DNA from: Streptomyces fodineus
GTDB lineage: Bacteria; Actinomycetota; Actinomycetes; Streptomycetales; Streptomycetaceae
Direction of reading: 5' to 3'
DNA: 64,000 bases
Assembly (NCBI RefSeq): GCF_001735805.1
Contig: NZ_CP017248.1
Location: forward strand, 9,424,001-9,488,000
Of the stretch, positions 16,071 to 24,039 are shown one piece after another (within the stretch, counting starts at the first letter, position 1; each line of letters opens with the position of its first letter). The notes beneath the pieces were generated by a model that saw nothing but the letters and a program-made list of their open reading frames with translations, was not told the DNA's origin and ran no database searches. A program made the translations under genes and the position numbers.

Positions 16071-18063
16071 GAGTCGACTCCTCGTCGAGCGGCTCTGCGG
16101 CGGACGCCACGGCCATGACGGGCCGTGGCGCTGGGGGTTCTGCGGCGGCCGGACCGTCCTCGGCGGACCGCGACCAACTCGGCGACCGCCGCATGGCGAG
16201 CGTCTCTTCCACGCCCGATTCCACGACCGGTTCCCCGGACGATTTACCGGCCGATTCCACGCCCGATTCCCCTGCCGAGGAGACGGGGGCGCTCGTCTCC
16301 TGCCCCGGCTCGGGCCTGTGCGACCTCGCGCGCGCCTCCACGTAGAAGACGGCGACCAGGCTCAGCACCAGACCCAGGCACCCGGCCATGATCAGGTACT
16401 CCAGCCGGGTCTTGGTCTGTGCCACCGGGTTCTGCGGGGGCACGATGGTCGTCATGCGGATCATGGCCTTCGGGGCGACCGACTGCTGCTTCTGGAACTG
16501 ATCCAGCCGCTCCCCGGCATACGCGGTCAGGATCCTGTCCGAGGCCAGGACGGCGGCCTTGTCGGTGCCGGTGACGGTGAGCCAGAGGAGCGGCCCCTGC
16601 GCGTTGTCGGCCAGTTTGGCCGCGAACGCGCCGGTGGCGCCACGGGACTTGAGATCGCGCAGGGAGCCGTCGGAGTTGAGATTGCGGGCCAGGCTGTCGG
16701 CCATGCCGGTGAGCGAGGTCTGGGTGCTGAGGAAGGGGTTGCCGTCGTAGGCGACGGTGGCCTTCTGGGAGTTCAGCAGCACCACCGTGCTCTGTGACTG
16801 GTAGGTGACCGGAACCATCAGGGTGACACCCACGATCAGACCGGCGGTCAGCAGCAGCCCTGGCAGCAGGACGTACCAGCGCCTGCGCATGGCCCGGAAG
16901 ATCTCAGCGAGATCCATGGTGGTCCCCCCAGCGACCGGACCTTCGACGAGGTCGGGTCTCGGCTCGTCGGTGGGGCGCGGCCGGGAGCTCGCGGTGCCTC
17001 CCTCCAGCAGCACGTCGGCGATACGGTCGCTCGCGCGGCCGTCCCACAGCGCGGGCCGGCGCGGCGCGGGCGGAGCGTCCAGCACCCGGTGCACGGTGGT
17101 CACGATGCGCAGGGGATCCCGGCCGGCCAGCACATTGGTGCCCTGCTCGACGGTGATGGGCCGCTCGGTGTTGTCCCGTAGCGTCACACACGGCACGCCC
17201 AGCGCGGTGGTCTCCTCCTGTACGCCGCCCGAGTCGGTCAGCACGAGGCGGGCGGAGTCCTGTAGGGCGATGAAGTCCAGGTATCCGGCGGGCGGTACGA
17301 GCCGGATGCCTCCGGGGACGCCCGTATCGGCCAGCCGTTCGCAGGCGCGCGGGTGCACGGGCAGCAGGAGCGGGCAGCGGCCGGCGATCTCACCCAGGGC
17401 CTTCAGGAGCCCGCTGAGGACCTCGGGGTCGTCCACATTGGCCGGGCGGTGCAGGGTGACCAGGCCGTACTCACCTCTCGCCAGGCCGTACCGGCCGAGG
17501 ATGTCCGAGGCCCGGGCCCGCTCCAGATTCGCCAGCAGCGTGTCGATCATGACGTTGCCGACGAGATGGATCTGGTCGTCCCGGTACCCTTCCGCGCGCA
17601 GGTTGTCCACGGCGTCGGGGGAGGGGGCCAGCAGGTAGTCGCTGACGCGGTCGGTGGCGACGCGATTGATCTCCTCCGGCATGCTCCAGTCGCGGCTGCG
17701 CAGGCCGGCCTCGACATGGGCGAGCAGCGGCCCGGCCTTGGCGGTGACCAGGGCGCAGGCCAGGGTGGAGTTGATGTCGCCGACCACGACGACGATGTCC
17801 GGGGACACCTCGCCGAGCAGCGGCTCGAACGCGGTCATCACACGTCCGGTCTGCTCGGCATGGGTGCCGGAGCCGACCCCGAGGAAGCGGTCGGGCGGCC
17901 GGATGCCGAGGTCGGCGAAGAACACGTCGTTCATGGCCGGGTCGTAGTGCTGCCCGGTGTGGACGAGGATCACCTCGGCGCCCCGGCGTTCCAGGGCGTC
18001 CATCACCGGCTTGATCTTCATGTAGTTGGGTCGCGCCCCGGCGACGCAGACGACTCGTGGCAT
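16033..18063 (-). CDS. UDP-GlcNAc 2-epimerase (WecB/WbpI-like) fused in frame to a Wzz-like domain
   Basis: One open frame of 676 residues. Residues 1-~365 are a non-hydrolysing UDP-GlcNAc 2-epimerase: VAGARPNYMKIKPV, HTGQHYD, HVEAGLRSRDWSMPEEINR, LVTLHRPANVDD and LTDSGGVQEETTALGVPC are all present. From Met383 (codon 16917-16915) a complete Wzz-like protein begins: MDLAEIFRAMRRRWYVLLP, QSQSTVVLLNS, second transmembrane helix near ~590-610, then an acidic tail. No stop separates the two. A GGGGGG seven bases before Met383 could also allow a separate internal start. The epimerase makes ManNAc-type UDP sugars; the Wzz part would regulate polymer length. Confidence 0.82.
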   Translation of the reverse strand: MPRVVCVAGARPNYMKIKPVMDALERRGAEVILVHTGQHYDPAMNDVFFADLGIRPPDRFLGVGSGTHAEQTGRVMTAFEPLLGEVSPDIVVVVGDINSTLACALVTAKAGPLLAHVEAGLRSRDWSMPEEINRVATDRVSDYLLAPSPDAVDNLRAEGYRDDQIHLVGNVMIDTLLANLERARASDILGRYGLARGEYGLVTLHRPANVDDPEVLSGLLKALGEIAGRCPLLLPVHPRACERLADTGVPGGIRLVPPAGYLDFIALQDSARLVLTDSGGVQEETTALGVPCVTLRDNTERPITVEQGTNVLAGRDPLRIVTTVHRVLDAPPAPRRPALWDGRASDRIADVLLEGGTASSRPRPTDEPRPDLVEGPVAGGTTMDLAEIFRAMRRRWYVLLPGLLLTAGLIVGVTLMVPVTYQSQSTVVLLNSQKATVAYDGNPFLSTQTSLTGMADSLARNLNSDGSLRDLKSRGATGAFAAKLADNAQGPLLWLTVTGTDKAAVLASDRILTAYAGERLDQFQKQQSVAPKAMIRMTTIVPPQNPVAQTKTRLEYLIMAGCLGLVLSLVAVFYVEARARSHRPEPGQETSAPVSSAGESGVESAGKSSGEPVVESGVEETLAMRRSPSWSRSAEDGPAAAEPPAPRPVMAVASAAEPLDEESTHGHRPRAGERDR

Positions 18064-18066
18064 GGC

Positions 18067-19326
18067 TCAGAGCACCTCGATCGTGGGTCCGGAGGGCAGC
18101 CGCCGACGGCAGTCGAGGACGAACGGGGCGTGTTCGGCGATGAGTTCGTAGTCGAAGCTGTCGTGGTCGGTGAGCAGCACCACCACATCGGCGGCCGCCA
18201 GCTCCTGAGGCGTCAGGTCGACCCGCACCAGCCGGGTGTCCACCGGCAGGCTCTCGACGACATGCGGGTCCGCCGCCTTGACCTGGGCTCCCATGTCCAG
18301 CAGCAGCTGGGAGATGCGCAGGGCGGGCGACTCGCGGGCGTCGCCGGTGTTCTTCTTGTAGGCCAGGCCGAGCAGCAGGATGTGCGAGCCGTTGACGGAA
18401 CGGCGTCTATCGTTGAACAGCTCGTTGATGCGGCGCGCGACGTACTCGGGCATGTGGCTGTTGATGTCGTTGGCCAATTCAACGAAGCGGAAGCTCTGGC
18501 CTAGTTCGCGCTGCACCCGCCAGGACAGGTACGAGGGGTCGATCGGCAGGCAGTGCCCGCCGACGCCCGGTCCGGGCGTGAACTTCATGAAGCCGAACGG
18601 CTTGGTGGAGGCGGCGTCGATGGCCTGCCAGACGTCGATGTCCAGGTGGTGGGCGAACATTGCGATCTCGTTGACCAGCGCGATGTTCACATGACGGAAG
18701 GTGTTCTCCAGCAGCTTGGCGAGTTCGGCCTCCTTGGGCGAGCTCACCGGCACGGTGGTGTCGACGAGTTGCGCGTAGAAGCCCTGAACGGCCTTGAGCG
18801 ACGCCGCGTCGACGCCGGACACGACTTTCGGGGTCTCCTTGAAACCCCAGACGGCGTTCCCCGGGTCGATCCGCTCCGGGCTGTAGCCGAGATGGAAGTC
18901 GGCGCCGGCGGTCAGGCCCGAGCCGTCCTCCAGGATCGGGGCGAACAGCTCCTGGGTGGTCCCGGGATAGGTGGTCGACTCGAGGACGACGGTGGCTCCC
19001 GGGCGCAGGTAGCGGGCCAGGGTGACGGCCGACTCCTTGATGTAACGGAGGTCGGGGGTGCCCTCGTGCAGCGGGGTCGGCACGGTCACGACGGCGACGT
19101 CGAAACCGCCGCAGTCACGGGCCGATTCGCTCGGGCGGTAGGTGCCGTTGTCCAGTGCCGCACGGATGCGTTCGCAGGAGACGTCCTCGACGAAGGACTC
19201 ACCGGCGGCGAGGCTCTTGACCCGCCGGGAGTCGACGTCGTAGCCGATCACCTCGTGGCCGACCTCGGCGGCGCGGATGGCCAGTGGCAGGCCGACGTAT
19301 CCCTGTCCAACCACGACGACGCGCAT
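18067..19326 (-). CDS. UDP-N-acetyl-hexosamine 6-dehydrogenase (WbpA/WecC family)
   Basis: A 419-residue nucleotide-sugar dehydrogenase. MRVVVVGQGYVGLPLAI is the NAD-binding Rossmann motif; LLENTFRHVNIALVNE and GPGVGGHCLPIDPSYL carry the active-site lysine-region helix and the catalytic cysteine. The LPIDP(F/S)YL form is more like WbpA/TviB (UDP-GlcNAc to UDP-GlcNAcA) than WecC. It ends three bases before the epimerase start and overlaps the WecG-family gene upstream by one base, so all are co-transcribed. It gives uronic acid character to the polymer. Confidence 0.9.
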   Translation of the reverse strand: MRVVVVGQGYVGLPLAIRAAEVGHEVIGYDVDSRRVKSLAAGESFVEDVSCERIRAALDNGTYRPSESARDCGGFDVAVVTVPTPLHEGTPDLRYIKESAVTLARYLRPGATVVLESTTYPGTTQELFAPILEDGSGLTAGADFHLGYSPERIDPGNAVWGFKETPKVVSGVDAASLKAVQGFYAQLVDTTVPVSSPKEAELAKLLENTFRHVNIALVNEIAMFAHHLDIDVWQAIDAASTKPFGFMKFTPGPGVGGHCLPIDPSYLSWRVQRELGQSFRFVELANDINSHMPEYVARRINELFNDRRRSVNGSHILLLGLAYKKNTGDARESPALRISQLLLDMGAQVKAADPHVVESLPVDTRLVRVDLTPQELAAADVVVLLTDHDSFDYELIAEHAPFVLDCRRRLPSGPTIEVL

Positions 19327-20096
19327 CAGTGACTCCTGTTCGCGGAAGCGGTCGACGGGGTGAGCCGGATGAACTCGCGCGCCGTCATGAGGAGGAAGGC
19401 AGCATTGGTGGTGACATAGCGCCGGCCGAGGCGGCGCGGCTCCTGCAGCGCGCGGTAGAACCACTCCAGCCCCCACCGCTGCCAGGACTCGGGGGCCCGC
19501 CTGGTGACCCCGGCCAGGATGTCGAAGGAGCCGCCGACCCCGTGCACGACGCGGGCGCCGGTTCGTGCGCCGTAGGCGGCGGTGAAGATCTCCTTCTTCG
19601 GCGAGGTCATGCCGAGGAACAGCATCTGGGCGCCGCTGCGGGCGATCCCGTCCGCTATGGACTCCTGCTGGGAGTCGTCGAAGTAGCCGTTGCGGCTGCC
19701 GGCCACCTTCAGGCCGGGGAAGCGGACGGCCACCCGGCGCAGCATCTCCTGCAACACCTCCTGTTTGGCGCCGAGGAAGTACACGGAGATGCCTGCCGAT
19801 TCCGCCTCGGCCAGCAGCCGCAGGAACAGGTCGATTCCGGCCACCCGTTGCGGCAGCGGCGCGCGCAGTAAGCGGCCGGCCCAGACCACGGCCTGGCCGT
19901 CGGCGAGGACGAGATCGCAGCCGGCGACGGCCTGGGCGAGGCGCTGATCGCGCCGCATGTTCACCATCTTCGCGGCGTTGACCACCCCGACCTCGAGCTG
20001 TCTGCCCTCCCGCACCGCTTCGAGGCAGCGCTCCACGGTCTGGTCCATCGTCAGCGCGTCCAGCTCGACCCCGAACAGGGACTGACGCTTGCTCAT
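19326..20096 (-). CDS. WecG/TagA/CpsF-family glycosyltransferase; contains a TTA codon
   Basis: A 256-residue enzyme of the WecG/TagA (GT26) family, which transfers ManNAc or ManNAcA to a lipid-linked GlcNAc. Motifs: FGVELDALTMDQTVE, VVNAAKMV, ADGQAVVWAGRLL, YFLGAKQEVLQE and FLGMTSPKKEIF. Its donor could be made by the adjacent dehydrogenase and epimerase. Codon 76 (19871-19869) is TTA, so full translation should need bldA tRNA, linking this transfer step to development. It overlaps the upstream gene by four bases and the downstream gene by one. Confidence 0.9.
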   Translation of the reverse strand: MSKRQSLFGVELDALTMDQTVERCLEAVREGRQLEVGVVNAAKMVNMRRDQRLAQAVAGCDLVLADGQAVVWAGRLLRAPLPQRVAGIDLFLRLLAEAESAGISVYFLGAKQEVLQEMLRRVAVRFPGLKVAGSRNGYFDDSQQESIADGIARSGAQMLFLGMTSPKKEIFTAAYGARTGARVVHGVGGSFDILAGVTRRAPESWQRWGLEWFYRALQEPRRLGRRYVTTNAAFLLMTAREFIRLTPSTASANRSH

Positions 20097-21265
20097 ATGC
20101 GGCCCCCCTGCCAGGCGTAGAGCATCCAGCCGAACTCGTACGGCCGGCATTCGCGGTCCACGGAAAGGGGTCGGTACACCCGGTCCAGGGACTTCAGCCG
20201 GAGGTTCGCAGCGACCCGGGTGCCGAGTCCGCGGGCGGCCCGCACGGCCTTCTTCGGATCGCCCCGGTAGACCTTGCGCCAGGTGACGCCGAGGTCGTCG
20301 AGGATCAACGGCTCCCGGTGCTCCGGGTGTTCGGCCAGTTCGGGCACCTCCGTCATCCAGCGCAGGCCCTTGCGGACCGAGGCGCCGAAGTCGGTGCCGC
20401 CCGCGTCGGCGAGATCGAACAGGGCGGTCGGCGCCATCGCGTGCTGGTGGACGCTGTAGACCGGGTAGCCCTCCACGACATCGCCGGTGCGCGCGTCGTA
20501 GTGCCACCACCACTGTCCGCCGTCGCCCTGCAGTGCGCAGATGCGCGCCGCGCACGCCTCGGCCGCGGCCAGCGCCTCCGGATCGCCGTCTCCGTCACCG
20601 CCGGCGTGTGCCCGGGCCAGGGCCTGCAGGGGGTACGTCTGGTCGGCGAAGCAGCTCACGTGCGCCCGGTACCAGGGCACCAGCCCGGGCCCGGTGGCGT
20701 GCGGGAACAGCGGGCTGTCCCCGATCCGGGCCCGCAGCAGACGGTCGCGGGCCGCGGTGAGACGACTGTCCACATCGACCGTGTCCCGGGCCGCCGCGAG
20801 GGCGGACAGCACCCACGCCGCCTCGACGGTGTACTGCGGCCGGCCCTCCTCGTCCAAGGCCTCGACCCGCGCGAGGGCGTCGGACAGTTTGGGATGCCCG
20901 GTCTCGGCGGCGGCCCACGAGATGAGCGCCGCGTCACCGAGGTTGGTCACCGCGGGCAGTGCCTCGACCAGCAGGCCCGTGAACTCCTGGGCAGTACGCC
21001 CGCCGAGCACCGCACGCTGGCGGTCCTCGGTGAGGAACCGGGCCCCCAGGGCGGTGATGGCCGCGTACCGGGTGCTGATCCCGCGCCGCTCCAGGGTCCA
21101 GGAGCCATCGGGTGCCCTGCGCCCGGCCATGGTGAAGGCGAAGGCCTCTTTGCCGGGGAGCAGCATCGAAGGAAGGCCCAACTCGGCGACTGTGAGTAGT
21201 CGTTGGGCGAGTGTGAGCAGCGGCGGCTCCTCACGACCGAGCGCCGCCAGACGTGTGATGGTCAT
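20093..21265 (-). CDS. Conserved protein of unknown function, predicted alpha/alpha-barrel
   Basis: A 390-residue soluble protein of unknown function. It is rich in helices with repeated Trp/His/Tyr-containing segments such as GDGGQWWWHYDARTGDVVE and YPVYSVHQHAMAPTAL, a pattern seen in (alpha/alpha)6 toroid folds (terpenoid-cyclase or glycosidase-like). No signal peptide or membrane helix is visible. It shares a four-base overlap with the WecG-family gene, so it belongs to the same operon and probably acts in glycan synthesis or trimming. An enzyme class cannot be assigned from the sequence. Confidence 0.8.
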   Translation of the reverse strand: MTITRLAALGREEPPLLTLAQRLLTVAELGLPSMLLPGKEAFAFTMAGRRAPDGSWTLERRGISTRYAAITALGARFLTEDRQRAVLGGRTAQEFTGLLVEALPAVTNLGDAALISWAAAETGHPKLSDALARVEALDEEGRPQYTVEAAWVLSALAAARDTVDVDSRLTAARDRLLRARIGDSPLFPHATGPGLVPWYRAHVSCFADQTYPLQALARAHAGGDGDGDPEALAAAEACAARICALQGDGGQWWWHYDARTGDVVEGYPVYSVHQHAMAPTALFDLADAGGTDFGASVRKGLRWMTEVPELAEHPEHREPLILDDLGVTWRKVYRGDPKKAVRAARGLGTRVAANLRLKSLDRVYRPLSVDRECRPYEFGWMLYAWQGGRI

Positions 21266-21352
21266 CGTTCGGACACACCAACCCCCCTGTGGGTCCTCTT
21301 TTTGTGCAGACTCGTGATCGCCGCGTCGTCGAAGGCCACGCGGCGGCAGACA

Positions 21353-21410
21353 GACGTCGGACGTCAGGCGTCGGAGCGGTCGTCACTTCCCGCTCAGGAC
21401 ATAGATGTCC
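21353..21410. promoter_or_regulatory. Direct heptamer repeats and a 14-bp palindrome upstream of the operon head
   Basis: At 21354-21374 three heptamers in tandem (ACGTCGG, ACGTCAG, GCGTCGG) and at 21397-21410 a perfect palindrome GGACATAGATGTCC apart from its two-base centre. They lie 90-145 bases upstream of the start at 21265. Both could be binding sites for a regulator of the minus-strand polysaccharide genes. No regulator is encoded beside them. Confidence 0.4.
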
Positions 21411-21438
21411 CCACCCGGTAACCCCCCTGGGCACTGGT

Positions 21439-21479
21439 ATGTGTGCTCACTGTGCCCGGTCTGCACAGTTCGCACACAT
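21439..21479 (-). terminator. 41-bp imperfect palindrome between two polysaccharide transcription units
   Basis: Arms of 17 bases (ATGTGTGCTCACTGTGC and GCACAGTTCGCACACAT) pair with two mismatches around a 7-base loop. It begins about 50 bases after the stop of the acetyltransferase at 21528 and sits about 175 bases upstream of the gene starting at 21265. As RNA it is a strong hairpin that may end the rmlABD transcript; as DNA it is long enough to be an operator. The sequence alone does not decide. Confidence 0.55.
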
Positions 21480-21527
21480 GTTATGCCTGCGGGTGTTCGA
21501 CGAGCGGTGTTTTGGGAGAATCAACTG

Positions 21528-22127
21528 TCATACGTTCTCGGCGAGTTCGCCGTCCTTCTCGTCGTACAGCGCGCCCGTCTCGGGACACTCCCAGCCGCCC
21601 GGCTCGGCCTCCCGCTCCACCAGCCGGACACCGGACCGGCCGACCCAGCCGATCCGGCGCGCCGGAACGCCCGCCACCAGCGCGAAGTCCGGCACATCCC
21701 GGGTCACCACGGCACCCGCCGCGACCAGCGCCCAGCGACCGATGCGCACCGGTGCCACGCACACCGAGCGGGCCCCCAGCGACGCGCCCTCGCCCACCAC
21801 CACGGCCACGGCCTCCCAGTCACCACCGCGCTTGAGCCGGCCCTGCGGGTCCACCGAGCGCGGGAAGTGGTCGTTGGTGAGGACCGCGGCCGGGCCGACG
21901 AACGCCCCGTCACCGAGCACCGCGGGTTCGTAGACCAACGCGTGGTTCTGGAGCTTGACGTTGTCGCCGATCCGCACCCCCGGTCCGACGTACGCTCCCC
22001 GGCCCACGATGCACCCGCTGCCCAGCCGGGCCTCCTCCCGGATCTGGGCCAGATCCCAGACCGTCGTCCCCTCACCGATCGTGGCCGTCTCGTCGACCTG
22101 GGCGGTCGGCTGAATCCTGAAGCTCAC
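21528..22127 (-). CDS. WbpD/WlbB-like amino-sugar N-acetyltransferase (hexapeptide repeat)
   Basis: A 199-residue left-handed beta-helix acetyltransferase. It starts with a GTG in a GTGA overlap with rmlD. The order of motifs (PTAQVDETATIGEGTTVWD, ALVYEPAVLGDGAFVGPAAV, LTNDHFPRS, and the ending PDFALVAGVPARRIGWVG) follows the WbpD/WlbB/FdtC group, which acetylates a 3-amino group on a UDP or dTDP sugar. The asparagine/histidine in LTNDHFPRS is the usual active-site region. The substrate may be the product of the aminotransferase at 1100. Confidence 0.88.
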   Translation of the reverse strand: MSFRIQPTAQVDETATIGEGTTVWDLAQIREEARLGSGCIVGRGAYVGPGVRIGDNVKLQNHALVYEPAVLGDGAFVGPAAVLTNDHFPRSVDPQGRLKRGGDWEAVAVVVGEGASLGARSVCVAPVRIGRWALVAAGAVVTRDVPDFALVAGVPARRIGWVGRSGVRLVEREAEPGGWECPETGALYDEKDGELAENV

Positions 22128-23017
22128 CGGGCTGAACCCTTCCTCTCGTCGAGCAGAGCGGGAAACGCCGCCTCCAGCGCGTCACGCCAGGGACGGATCG
22201 GCTCGATCCCCGCCCGGCGCCAGCGGTCGTGCCGCAGGACGCTGTACGCGGGGCGGGGAGCGGGCCGTACGAACGCGGTGCTGCTGGTCGGCCGTACCCG
22301 TCCGGGGTCCGCGCCGAGCAGCCGGAAGACCTCCTGAGCCAGTCCGAACCAGGTCGTCTCCCCACCGCTGGTGCCGTGGTACACCCCGGCGGGCGCGGTA
22401 CCGGCGAGGGTGGCCCGTCCGAGCCGTACCAGCCGGTCTGCGAGGTCCACCGTCCAGGTGGGCTGTCCACGCTGGTCGTCGACCACGTCGACGGTGTCCC
22501 TGACCGACTCGAGGCGGAGCATCGTGCCGACGAAATTCCCGCCCCCCGCCCCGTACAGCCAGGCCGTACGCACGACGTGCCCCGTGTCCGGGAGCGCCGC
22601 CAGTACCGCCTGTTCCCCCGCCAGCTTGGTACGGCCGTACGCGCTGCGCGGTGCCGTCGGGGCGTCCTCGGGATACGGGCCGGTGCCGTCGCCCGCGAAC
22701 ACGTAGTCCGTGGAGACCTGGATCAGCCTGGCGCCGGCCTTCGCGCAGGCCTCGGCGAGGTGGCGGGGCCCGTCACCGTTGACCCGCAGGGCGTCCGCCT
22801 CCCGCGCCTCGGCGTCGTCGACGGCCGTCCACGCGGCGCAGTTGACCACGATCCGCGGCCGGTGCGCATTGAGCACGTCGTGCACCGCGTCGGTGTCCGT
22901 GATGTCAAGACCGCAACGGTCGAGGCCGACGGCCTCCTCGCCGTCCCGGCCGAGCCGCGCCACAACGTCCTGCCCGAGCATTCCGGTGGCGCCGGTGATC
23001 AGCCACGTGGTGGTCAT
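22124..23017 (-). CDS. rmlD: dTDP-4-dehydrorhamnose reductase (RmlD family)
   Basis: A 297-residue SDR-type reductase. MTTTWLITGATGMLGQDVV is the NADPH-binding glycine motif; STDYVFAGDGTGPYPE and the SAYGRTKLAGEQAV segment hold the Ser/Thr-Tyr-Lys triad of RmlD. The ATG at 23017 is chosen over a longer frame because it begins the Rossmann fold. It reduces dTDP-4-keto-6-deoxysugars. No rmlC epimerase is in the window, so either RmlC is encoded elsewhere or the product is not rhamnose. Four-base overlap with the acetyltransferase downstream. Confidence 0.88.
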   Translation of the reverse strand: MTTTWLITGATGMLGQDVVARLGRDGEEAVGLDRCGLDITDTDAVHDVLNAHRPRIVVNCAAWTAVDDAEAREADALRVNGDGPRHLAEACAKAGARLIQVSTDYVFAGDGTGPYPEDAPTAPRSAYGRTKLAGEQAVLAALPDTGHVVRTAWLYGAGGGNFVGTMLRLESVRDTVDVVDDQRGQPTWTVDLADRLVRLGRATLAGTAPAGVYHGTSGGETTWFGLAQEVFRLLGADPGRVRPTSSTAFVRPAPRPAYSVLRHDRWRRAGIEPIRPWRDALEAAFPALLDERKGSAR

Positions 23018-23049
23018 GGTTCCCCGTTCGTCGTCGGAAGGTGGCCACA

Positions 23050-24039
23050 CTAGAGCGCCGCGCGCTCCTTCAGCGGCTCCCACCAGGCACGGTTCTCGCG
23101 GTACCAGGTGACCGTCTCCGCAAGGCCGGTGACGAAGTCCTTGCGCGGCTCGTAGCCCAGCTCCTCGCGGATCTTCGCGCAGTCCACGGAGTAACGGCGG
23201 TCGTGGCCCTTGCGGTCGGCGACGTACTCGACGCTGGTGTCCCAGTCCGCACCGCAGGCCGCCAGCAGCAGCGCGGTCAGCTCCTTGTTGGACAACTCGG
23301 TGCCGCCGCCGATGTTGTAGACCTCACCGGCGCGGCCCTTGGTGCGCACCAGCTCGATGCCCTGGACGTGGTCGTCGATGTGCAGCCAGTCGCGGACGTG
23401 GCCGCCGTCGCCGTACAGCGGGACCTTCCTGCCGTCCAGCAGGTTCGTGATGAAGAGCGGGATGACCTTCTCGGGGAAGTGGTGGTGCCCGTAGTTGTTG
23501 GAGCAGCGTGTCACCCGTACGTCGAGGCCGTGGGTGCGGTGGTGGGCGAGTGCGATCAGGTCGCTGGACGCCTTGGAGGCGGCGTACGGGGAGTTGGGGC
23601 GCAACGGGTCCGTCTCGGGCCAGGAGCCGGAGTCGAGGGAGCCGTACACCTCGTCGGTGGAGATGTGCACGAACGTCTTCGGTCTTCGGTGGCGCAGTGC
23701 CGCGTCCAAGAGCGTCTGGGTGCCCAGGACGTTGGTCCGGACGAACTCGGTGGCGCCGAGGATCGAGCGGTCCACATGCGACTCGGCGGCGAAGTGGACC
23801 ACCTGGTCGTGCTCGGCGACGAGCTCGTCGACCAGTCCGGGGTCACAGATGTCGCCCTTGGCGAAGGCGAATCCGGGGTGGTCGCGCACCTCGTCGAGGT
23901 TGGCCGGGTTGCCGGCGTAGGTGAGCTTGTCCAGTACCGTGACCGCCACATCGCCCGGACCGGCCGGACCGAGCAGCGTGCGGACGTAATGCGAGCCGAT
24001 GAAACCGGCACCGCCGGTCACCAGGATTCTGATCGTCAT
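23050..24039 (-). CDS. rmlB: dTDP-glucose 4,6-dehydratase
   Basis: A 329-residue extended SDR. MTIRILVTGGAGFIGSHYVR binds NAD; STDEVYGSLDSGSWPETDPL and SPYAASKASSDLIALAH hold the catalytic Thr/Asp/Glu and the YxxxK motif; RCSNNYGHHHFPEKVIPLF and GRDWLHIDDH are diagnostic. It converts dTDP-glucose to dTDP-4-keto-6-deoxyglucose. It starts in an ATGA overlap with rmlA. The branch-point product could feed the RmlD reductase here or one of the aminotransferases at the left end of the window. Confidence 0.95.
   Translation of the reverse strand: MTIRILVTGGAGFIGSHYVRTLLGPAGPGDVAVTVLDKLTYAGNPANLDEVRDHPGFAFAKGDICDPGLVDELVAEHDQVVHFAAESHVDRSILGATEFVRTNVLGTQTLLDAALRHRRPKTFVHISTDEVYGSLDSGSWPETDPLRPNSPYAASKASSDLIALAHHRTHGLDVRVTRCSNNYGHHHFPEKVIPLFITNLLDGRKVPLYGDGGHVRDWLHIDDHVQGIELVRTKGRAGEVYNIGGGTELSNKELTALLLAACGADWDTSVEYVADRKGHDRRYSVDCAKIREELGYEPRKDFVTGLAETVTWYRENRAWWEPLKERAAL

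Noticed and set aside
14490-16118. A 542-codon open frame on the plus strand opposite the flippase gene
   Set aside because: It is antisense to a clear membrane protein, is made of low-complexity Gln/Gly/Arg/His text and has no motif. Third-position GC bias creates such frames.
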